Assembly (NCBI GenBank): GCA_011087645.1
Contig: JAALLF010000008.1
Span: 1-64,000 of the forward strand
Direction: 5' to 3'
DNA length: 64,000 nucleotides
DNA from: Alphaproteobacteria bacterium
Lineage (GTDB): Bacteria; Pseudomonadota; Alphaproteobacteria; UBA6615
Every line of letters begins with the position of its first letter. Position 1 is the stretch's first letter. The position numbers were made by a program, and so were the translations under genes. The notes below the pieces were generated by a model. The model did not search any database. It saw nothing but the letters and a program-made list of their open reading frames with translations, and was not told the DNA's origin. Of this stretch, positions 57,945 to 64,000 are shown piece after piece.

Positions 57945-59117
57945 ATGGCGCCCCAAGACGATCGTTTGCATGTTTTCGTCGTTGTCGGCGAACCCTCCGG
58001 TGACGTCCTCGGCGCTCGTTTGATGGCCGCCCTTAATCGGATGGCGCCCCACGGGGTGAGATACTCCGGTGTCGGCGGCCCGCAAATGGAGGCCCAAGGC
58101 CTCGAAAGCCTGTTCGACTACGGCCAACTGGCCGTCATGGGACTGCTCGAGGTGCTCCCCCAAGCACCGCGACTGTTGCGGCGCATTCGCGATGTCGCCA
58201 GGGCTATCGAGACCGAGCCTCCCGATGCGATTATCACCATCGACGCGCCGAGCTTCGGCTTCGCGGTTCTGCGGCGCTTGAAGACACACGACCAGCCGCG
58301 CATTCACTACGTGGCCCCGCAGATTTGGGCCTGGCGGCCGAAGCGGGTGCATAAGATCAAAAAATATGTCGACCATATCCTGGCGCTATTCCCCTTCGAG
58401 CCGGCCCATTTCGACGCCGCCGACATGCCGTGCACCTTTGTCGGTCACCCGATCCTGGAAAGTATCGCTACCGCCGAGGAGGGTAAGGCTTTTCGCGCCC
58501 GACATGGCATCGCCTCCGACACCCTGGTCCTGTGCGCGCTACCGGGGAGCCGGCGCAACGAAGTCCGAAAATTGACGCCGGTCATTGTCGAGGTGATCGA
58601 ACGGCTCGCCACACGTCACTCCAACCTGCATGTGCTCGTCCCAACCGTGTCAACGGTGGTCGACGATGTCCACGCCATCGCCGCCACCGGTGTCCCGACA
58701 ACCATTATCGACGAGGTCCACGAAAAATCCGCGGCGATGGCGGCCTGCGACGCAGCGATCGCGGCCTCCGGCACGGCAACGCTCGAGCTTGCCTGCGCCA
58801 ATGTTCCCACCGTGGTTATCTACAAGGTCGCACTGATCACGGGCTGGCTGGGGCGCTATCTGGTAAACGTCAAATATGCCTCCATCGTGAATATCTTGGC
58901 AGAGCGTGAAATCATGCCGGAATTTTTGCAGGAATATTGCAAGCCCCAAAAGGTCGCCGCCGCGCTGAACGAACTGATCGAAGACAAGGCTCGGCGGCGC
59001 GACGTTATCGACGCGGAAATCGCTGTCGTCGATCAGCTTGCCCTCGGTGACCAGACACCGAGCGAGAAAGCTGCCGAAGAAGTGTTGCGGATAATTGATG
59101 CCTTCGGGCGTGGGTAA
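57945..59117 (+). CDS. lpxB: Lipid-A-disaccharide synthase
   Basis: Glycosyltransferase (GT19) joining UDP-diacylglucosamine and lipid X. It starts LHVFVVVGEPSGDVLGARLM and shows YVAPQIWAWRPKRVHKI and ALLPGSR-like CALPGSRRNEV, with a C-terminal donor site ASGTATLELA. It is 390 residues. It ends the bamA-lpx cluster. Confidence 0.96.
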   Translation: MAPQDDRLHVFVVVGEPSGDVLGARLMAALNRMAPHGVRYSGVGGPQMEAQGLESLFDYGQLAVMGLLEVLPQAPRLLRRIRDVARAIETEPPDAIITIDAPSFGFAVLRRLKTHDQPRIHYVAPQIWAWRPKRVHKIKKYVDHILALFPFEPAHFDAADMPCTFVGHPILESIATAEEGKAFRARHGIASDTLVLCALPGSRRNEVRKLTPVIVEVIERLATRHSNLHVLVPTVSTVVDDVHAIAATGVPTTIIDEVHEKSAAMAACDAAIAASGTATLELACANVPTVVIYKVALITGWLGRYLVNVKYASIVNILAEREIMPEFLQEYCKPQKVAAALNELIEDKARRRDVIDAEIAVVDQLALGDQTPSEKAAEEVLRIIDAFGRG

Positions 59118-59170
59118 TCGGTCCCAAGTTCCGCTACTATATGCGCCCCATAATTAGAACGGCGAAAACA

Positions 59171-59593
59171 ATGACAACCACATCAGGCTCCACTGCCACC
59201 GGGAACTACCGGCTGCTCCACACCATGATCCGGATCAAGGACCTTGATCGCTCGATCGATTTCTATACCCGCCTGTTGGGGATGAAAGTCATTCGCCATA
59301 AGGATTTCGAGGGCGGCCGGTTTACCAACGTGTTCGTCGGCTATGGCGATGAGGAGAGCGAGACGGTGCTCGAGCTGACTCACAATTGGGATCAGGAGGA
59401 ACCCTATTCCCATGGCAGCGGGTTTGGCCATTTGGCGGTCGGCGTTCCCGATATTTACGCGACTTGTACGGCGCTGGAGGCGGAGGGCGTCAATATACCC
59501 CGTCCGCCAGGCCCAATGAAACATGGCTCGACGGTCATCGCCTTTATCGAGGACCCGGACGGCTACAAGATCGAACTCATCGAACGAAGCTGA
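59171..59593 (+). CDS. gloA: Lactoylglutathione lyase (glyoxalase I)
   Basis: Detoxifies methylglyoxal as its glutathione hemithioacetal. The metal ligands of the family are at His17 (RLLHTMIR), Glu68 (TVLELTHNW), His87 (GFGHLAVGV) and Glu135 (GYKIELIE). It is 140 residues from ATG 59171; the frame also has an ATG at 59141, which would add 10 residues. The active form is probably the nickel/cobalt type, as in other bacteria. Confidence 0.95.
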   Translation: MTTTSGSTATGNYRLLHTMIRIKDLDRSIDFYTRLLGMKVIRHKDFEGGRFTNVFVGYGDEESETVLELTHNWDQEEPYSHGSGFGHLAVGVPDIYATCTALEAEGVNIPRPPGPMKHGSTVIAFIEDPDGYKIELIERS

Positions 59594-59602
59594 GTGGCCA
59601 CC

Positions 59603-60094
59603 ATGACATCAGAGAAAAAAAGCGTCGAACAGCTCATCGTCGATCCTAAATCGATCGCCCCCGATAGCGGATCGCTCTATCCGCCGCCTTTCGACAAGAT
59701 CGTCCAACGACGCCATCGCCACCGCTTATCACCGGCTATCGGCCTCAGCAAATTCGGCGTCAACCTGGTCCATCTCGAACCGGGGGCAAACTCGTCGGCG
59801 CGCCATTGGCACACCGAGCAAGACGAATTCGTCTATGTGGTCTCCGGGACGGCGATGTTAGTCACCGACGAAGGGGAAACCGAGCTCGGGCAGGGGATGG
59901 CGGCTGGCTTTCCAGCCGGTAATCCGAACGGCCACCAGGTTGCCAATCGCAGCGACGAAGATGTCTGGTACTTGGAAATCGGCGACCGGCCGCAACGCGA
60001 AGATGTCACCTATCCGGACATCGATCTGGCGAACGCGGTGCGCGAGGGACGCCCTCATTTCACCCACAAGGACGGCTCAGAATTCGACGACTGA
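59603..60094 (+). CDS. Cupin domain protein
   Basis: 163 residues with one cupin fold. The metal motif is ARHWHTEQDEFVYVVSG (His68, His70, Glu75) and His111 lies in NGHQVAN. It resembles the cupins once grouped with mannose-6-phosphate isomerase-like proteins, but the substrate is unknown. The gene is unrelated in detail to the mini-cupins at 43.2-44.3 kb. It starts 9 bases after gloA; GTG 59594 is an alternative start. The shared transcript hints at a metabolite-handling role, which is inference. Confidence 0.85.
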   Translation: MTSEKKSVEQLIVDPKSIAPDSGSLYPPPFDKIVQRRHRHRLSPAIGLSKFGVNLVHLEPGANSSARHWHTEQDEFVYVVSGTAMLVTDEGETELGQGMAAGFPAGNPNGHQVANRSDEDVWYLEIGDRPQREDVTYPDIDLANAVREGRPHFTHKDGSEFDD

Positions 60095-60103
60095 GCGTCG
60101 TCG

Positions 60104-60322
60104 CTAAGCGAGCGCCCACAAGACCGGCGCCACGACAATGAGGCACAGGGCGCATGCAATCGTGCGCTGCCCAAGCCTAAACCGCGCCGGTTGCTCGGTC
60201 TGATCTGGGTATCGCACTAACGGCGCCCACCTGTCGGTGGTGGAAATATCGGCTAGGCTTTCCGGCGCGTCGGCCGCGGAAGTATCGGCCGGCGCACGAT
60301 CATTATCAGGCCGGCCGTTCAT
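60104..60322 (-). CDS. Small C-tail membrane protein, hypothetical
   Basis: Unrecognised 72-residue product. A polar N-terminal half (GRPDNDRAPADTSAAD) is followed by one hydrophobic segment at the C terminus (TIACALCLIVVAPVLWALA), suggesting a tail-anchored membrane protein. It begins 5 bases after the gltA stop on the same strand, so it may be co-transcribed. No ribosome binding site is clear. Confidence 0.45.
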   Translation of the reverse strand: MNGRPDNDRAPADTSAADAPESLADISTTDRWAPLVRYPDQTEQPARFRLGQRTIACALCLIVVAPVLWALA

Positions 60323-60327
60323 ATGGT

Positions 60328-61635
60328 TTACGACCGTTTGTCCATCGGCACGAAGTCGCGCTCGACATAACCTTTGTACAATTGGCGCGGCCGGCCGATG
60401 CGTTGGCCTGGATCCTCGATCATCTCTTTCCACTGGGCGATCCAACCGACCGTACGCGCTAAGGCGAACAACACGGTGAACATGCTAGTCGGGAAACCGA
60501 TAGCGCTGAGGATGATGCCCGAATAGAAATCGACATTGGGGAACAGCTTGCGCTCGACGAAATACTCGTCCTCGAGAGCAATGCGTTCGAGCTCCATCGC
60601 CAGCTCCAGCAGCGGGTTTTCGATACCCACTTCTTCGAGCACGTCATATGTCGATTGTTTGAGGACACCGGCGCGCGGATCGTAGTTCTTGTAGACCCGG
60701 TGGCCGAAGCCCATCAGGCGGAACGGATCGTCCTTGTCCTTGGCGCGCTCGAGAAATTCCGGAATGCGATCCTTGCTGCCGATCTGCTCGAGCATCTCCA
60801 ACACGGCTTGGTTGGCGCCGCCATGGGCGGGGCCCCACAAAGTGGCGATGCCAGCCGCGATACACGCAAACGGGTTGGCGCCCGACGACCCGGCCAGACG
60901 CACCGTCGATGTCGAGGCGTTTTGCTCGTGGTCGGCATGCAGAATGAAAATACGGTCCAGGGCGCGGGCAATTGCCGGGCTGGCCTCGTAATCTTCGGCT
61001 GGGACCCCGAAGGTCATGTGCAGGAAGTTCTCCGCATACTTCATGTCGTTGCGCGGATACATGAAGGGCTGACCGACCGAATATTTATAGGCCATTGCCG
61101 CCATGGTCGGCATTTTGGCTATCAAACGGTGCGACGCGATAAGCCGCTGGTCCGGATCCGAAATATCGGTTGAGTCGTGATAAAATGCCGACATGGCGCC
61201 CACCACACCGATCATTACCGCCATCGGATGGGCGTCGCGGCGAAAGCCCCGATAGAGGAATTGCAACTGGTCGTGGACCATCGTGTGATAGGTGATGGTG
61301 TGCTCGAAATCGCCCATTTGGGAAGCGTTCGGCAGTTCACCGTGGAGCAGTAAATAACAGACTTCCAGGAACGAACTATGCTCGGCCAGATCTTCGATAG
61401 CATAGCCACCATGGCGCAAGATACCGACTTCGCCATCGATATAGGTGATCGATGAATCGCAGCTTGCCGTCGAGGTATAGCTCGGGTCGTAGGTAAACAT
61501 GCCGGTTTGCGCATAGAGCTGGCGCACATCAATGACGCGCGGCCCCTCGGTGCCGTCAAGGATTGGCAGTTCAATCGTCTCGCCAGTGCTATTAACCGTA
61601 ACGGAAACGGTATCGCTGGATTTAGTATCGCTCAT
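60328..61635 (-). CDS. gltA: Citrate synthase (type II)
   Basis: Condenses acetyl-CoA and oxaloacetate to start the TCA cycle. It shows [33 protein letters not shown] with a catalytic His, and [14 protein letters not shown] with the second; the catalytic Asp is near PNVDFYSGI. It is 435 residues from ATG 61635, which has GGGGAT about 10 bases upstream; a GTG 9 bases earlier is too close to that site. The length and N-terminal domain fit the hexameric, NADH-regulated type. Confidence 0.96.
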   Translation of the reverse strand: MSDTKSSDTVSVTVNSTGETIELPILDGTEGPRVIDVRQLYAQTGMFTYDPSYTSTASCDSSITYIDGEVGILRHGGYAIEDLAEHSSFLEVCYLLLHGELPNASQMGDFEHTITYHTMVHDQLQFLYRGFRRDAHPMAVMIGVVGAMSAFYHDSTDISDPDQRLIASHRLIAKMPTMAAMAYKYSVGQPFMYPRNDMKYAENFLHMTFGVPAEDYEASPAIARALDRIFILHADHEQNASTSTVRLAGSSGANPFACIAAGIATLWGPAHGGANQAVLEMLEQIGSKDRIPEFLERAKDKDDPFRLMGFGHRVYKNYDPRAGVLKQSTYDVLEEVGIENPLLELAMELERIALEDEYFVERKLFPNVDFYSGIILSAIGFPTSMFTVLFALARTVGWIAQWKEMIEDPGQRIGRPRQLYKGYVERDFVPMDKRS

Positions 61636-61770
61636 ATTTTTCACATCCCCAGTGCGCCAGCACTGAATTCGGGCTAGCGGCCATCTTGGACCAATCGATT
61701 TATGTTGCGGCGCACTCTAATTGCCGCGAGGCTGAAGGGCAATAATACGCTGCCCTCAATAACGCTTGAT

Positions 61771-63171
61771 TTATGCCTTTGAAGTACGTATGCGCGCCAG
61801 GGTTTCGGCACGATCTAGGGCCACCATGACCTCGAAAATACCTGGCGAAACGGTCGACCCGGTCAGCGCGGCCCGCAACGGCTGGGCAATCTGGCCCAGT
61901 TTAAGGTCTTTCGCCTCGGCGAACTCGCGAACGCCGGCTTCCAGCGCCTCCTTATCCCAAGAGCCGATATCGGCCAGAATACCCGCTAACGCCGTCAAAT
62001 TATCGCGGGCTTCACCATCCAGCAGTTTGGTGGCTTTCTCAGTTAGAGGAAGCGGCCGTTCTCGGCAATAAAACAACGCGGTTTCAGCCAACTCATTGAG
62101 GTTTTTAGCGCGTTCCTTCAACCCACCAATGCCCGCCAACAAGCGTGTCTTCGCCGCTTCATCGACCGGTGCGCCCAATAATTCCGCAACGATCGGCAGG
62201 ATAAGCGCGACCAAATCACCGTCATTGCTTTCGCGAATATAGTGTCCATTCAGGTTGGTCAGCTTGTCCATATCGAAGCGCGCCGGCGCGCGACCGACCG
62301 CCGATAGGTCGAACCATTCAATGGCCTGTTCGGTGGAAATAATCTCGTCATCGCCATGGGACCATCCCAGGCGCAAAAGATAATTGCGCATCGCCGCCGG
62401 CAGGATGCCCATATCGTGATAGGCCTCGACCCCCAACGCGCCATGGCGTTTCGACAATTTGGCGCCGTCGCTGCCATGGATCAGCGACATATGGGCGAAT
62501 TCCGGCACCTGCCATCCAAGCGTTTCAAAGACATGGTATTGCCGAAAGGCGTTGTTCAAATGATCGTCGCCGCGAATGATATGGGTCACCCCCATATCGT
62601 GATCGTCGATCACAACGGCGAGCATATAGGTCGGCGTGCCGTCGGGCCGCAGGATGATAAAATCATCGAGATTATCATTGTCGACCCGTACCTCGCCCTG
62701 GATCAGATCGGCGATCACGGTTTCGCCCTCGACCGGCATCTTCACCCGCACCGACGGCGCGACATCGGCCGACGCATCGGCGGGGTCGCGGTCGCGCCAG
62801 CGCCGGTCATAGAGGCGGGTCCGGCCCTCGGCGCGTGCCGCTTCGCGCATTTCCGTCAGCTCTTCTGGCGAGCAATAACAATGATAAGCCTTGCCCTCGG
62901 CCAGCAACTGCTCGGCAACGGCAACATGACGGTCGAAATTCTGCGACTGGAATACAGGTTCGCCATCGTCTTGCAGGCCCAGCCAGTCAAGTCCGGAAAT
63001 AATCTTCTCTACCGCGTCTTCGGTCGAGCGTTTACGGTCGGTGTCTTCGACGCGCAGCCGATAGCTGCCGCCATGATGGCGTGCATACAGCCAGTTGAAC
63101 AAAGCCGTGCGCGCACCGCCAATATGCAGATAGCCGGTGGGCGAGGGCGCGAAACGTGTAACGACCGTCAT
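61771..63171 (-). CDS. gltX: Glutamyl-tRNA synthetase
   Basis: Class I synthetase. The HIGH-type motif is HIGG (residues 16-19, in [13 protein letters not shown]) and the KMSKS-type motif is KLSKRHG. It is 466 residues. It is upstream of gltA on the same strand with a 135-base gap. Alphaproteobacteria often have a second, non-discriminating or Gln-type paralogue; which this is cannot be told from the window. Confidence 0.96.
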   Translation of the reverse strand: MTVVTRFAPSPTGYLHIGGARTALFNWLYARHHGGSYRLRVEDTDRKRSTEDAVEKIISGLDWLGLQDDGEPVFQSQNFDRHVAVAEQLLAEGKAYHCYCSPEELTEMREAARAEGRTRLYDRRWRDRDPADASADVAPSVRVKMPVEGETVIADLIQGEVRVDNDNLDDFIILRPDGTPTYMLAVVIDDHDMGVTHIIRGDDHLNNAFRQYHVFETLGWQVPEFAHMSLIHGSDGAKLSKRHGALGVEAYHDMGILPAAMRNYLLRLGWSHGDDEIISTEQAIEWFDLSAVGRAPARFDMDKLTNLNGHYIRESNDGDLVALILPIVAELLGAPVDEAAKTRLLAGIGGLKERAKNLNELAETALFYCRERPLPLTEKATKLLDGEARDNLTALAGILADIGSWDKEALEAGVREFAEAKDLKLGQIAQPLRAALTGSTVSPGIFEVMVALDRAETLARIRTSKA

Positions 63172-63268
63172 GGTGGGTAAAAACCTTCCTTGAAGCGCGT
63201 TCCCGTATGGCCTCCCGGTTGCGCGGCGTCAAGTTGGCGGTGCCGCCCTCGACCTATACGATGCGCCC

Positions 63269-64000
63269 ATGAGCGAGTCCAAGATCGACCTTTCCGGACA
63301 AAATGCCGTCGTCACCGGCGGCGCGGCCGGCATGGGCCTTGCCATTGCCCAGCGGCTGGCCGCCTCGGGCGCTAATGTCTGTATTTGGGATCTCGACTGG
63401 GACGCCATTGACCAAGCGGTCGCGGAAATTTCTGCCGTCGGCGCCGGAACGGCTTTTGGCGCGATCGGCGACGTTTCGGATCCGGATGGGGTCGAGGATG
63501 CCCTAGCGGTAACCCGCGAACGGTTCGATAGTATCGAGATTGCCATTAACAATGCGGGCATTTCCGGCCCCAACATTGTGAGCTGGGAATACCCGGTTGC
63601 CGATTGGCAGGAGGTTATTGCCGTCGACCTGGTCGGCACCTTCCTGGTCAGCCGCGCGGTAATCCCACTGATGCTGAAAAACAGCTATGGCCGCATCGTC
63701 AATATCGCCTCGGTGGCGGGTAAGGAAGGCAATCCCAACGCCTCGGCCTATTCCGCCGCCAAGGCCGGGGTCATCGGGCTCACCAAGTCCCTGGGCAAGG
63801 AGCTGGCGGCGACCGGCGTCCTAGTGAACTGCATCACGCCAGCCGCTGTCCACACCGCCATTTTCGACCAGATGACCCAGGAACATATCGACTATATGCG
63901 CTCGAAAATTCCCTTGGGCCGGTTCGGTCTACCCGAGGAGGTCGCGGCTATGGTCGCCTGGCTGTGCTCGGCGGAATGTTCGTTCAGCACCGGCGCCGTA
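63269..64000 (+). CDS. Short-chain dehydrogenase/reductase (3'-truncated by window end)
   Basis: NAD(P)-dependent oxidoreductase of the SDR family. It shows the Rossmann loop TGGAAGMGLAI, NNAGISG, and the catalytic Ser in NIASVAG with YSAAK for Tyr and Lys. 244 codons are visible; the family is about 250, so only a few residues are missing. An acidic residue after the second strand (WDLDWD) suggests NAD rather than NADP. The substrate is unknown. It is divergent from gltX. Confidence 0.9.
   Translation, partial: MSESKIDLSGQNAVVTGGAAGMGLAIAQRLAASGANVCIWDLDWDAIDQAVAEISAVGAGTAFGAIGDVSDPDGVEDALAVTRERFDSIEIAINNAGISGPNIVSWEYPVADWQEVIAVDLVGTFLVSRAVIPLMLKNSYGRIVNIASVAGKEGNPNASAYSAAKAGVIGLTKSLGKELAATGVLVNCITPAAVHTAIFDQMTQEHIDYMRSKIPLGRFGLPEEVAAMVAWLCSAECSFSTGAV

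Noticed and set aside
61700..61770. A terminator between gltX and gltA
   Set aside because: The AGGGCA/TGCCCT pairing has a 9-base loop and no T tract on the minus strand, so I cannot support it.

Overview
The window is a gene-dense, GC-rich stretch of a bacterial chromosome. Gene families and gene order point to an alphaproteobacterium, probably of the Rhodospirillales or a related order; this is inferred from synteny and protein style, as no rRNA is present. Supporting signs are tig-clpP-clpX-lon-hup followed by tRNA-Val and tRNA-Asp, a compact 14-gene nuo operon that runs into birA-coaX-rnj-mce, a short proS followed by lolCD and dnaE, and the run rpsB-tsf-pyrH-frr-uppS-cdsA-dxr-rseP-bamA-skp-lpxD-fabZ-lpxA-lpxI-lpxB next to gltA and gltX. 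LpxI and an RNase J also fit that class.

Layout. 1-4.2 kb: two small unknown genes, a minus-strand pair (two-domain OsmC-like protein and a frameshifted dienelactone hydrolase) and nnrD. 4.4-11.4 kb: tRNA-Leu and the protein quality-control block (trigger factor, ClpP, ClpX, Lon) plus the nucleoid protein HU. 11.5-14.1 kb: tRNA-Val, a 1.2 kb AT-richer insert bounded by a 43-bp direct repeat of the tRNA 3' half, an unrecognised helical protein, and tRNA-Asp. 14.4-32.4 kb: respiratory complex I (nuoA-N), then birA, coaX, RNase J, methylmalonyl-CoA epimerase and a DUF1467 protein, nearly all overlapping or closely spaced. 32.4-36.2 kb: chromate transporter (minus), tag, a small exported protein and a membrane class III cyclase. 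36.3-43.1 kb: proS, lolC/E, lolD, dnaE. 43.2-44.3 kb: three tandem paralogous mini-cupins. 44.3-59.1 kb: translation, isoprenoid/phospholipid and outer-membrane assembly genes ending in lpxB. 59.1-64 kb: glyoxalase I, a larger cupin, a small membrane protein, gltA and gltX (minus), and a 3'-truncated SDR gene.

Most of the window is conserved housekeeping. Together the genes cover protein folding and degradation, NADH oxidation and proton pumping, cofactor supply (biotin, CoA, NAD(P)H repair), RNA turnover, replication, translation elongation and recycling, lipoprotein export, and lipid A and beta-barrel biogenesis.

The most unusual parts are the tRNA-Val-flanked mini-island, which holds a small gene interrupted by an in-frame TGA, an anchored cysteine-containing protein and a zinc-ribbon-like protein; the triplicated mini-cupin cluster; and the low-complexity tails on trigger factor (basic) and ribosomal protein S2 (acidic). 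I found no CRISPR array, transposase, integrase or recognisable defence system.
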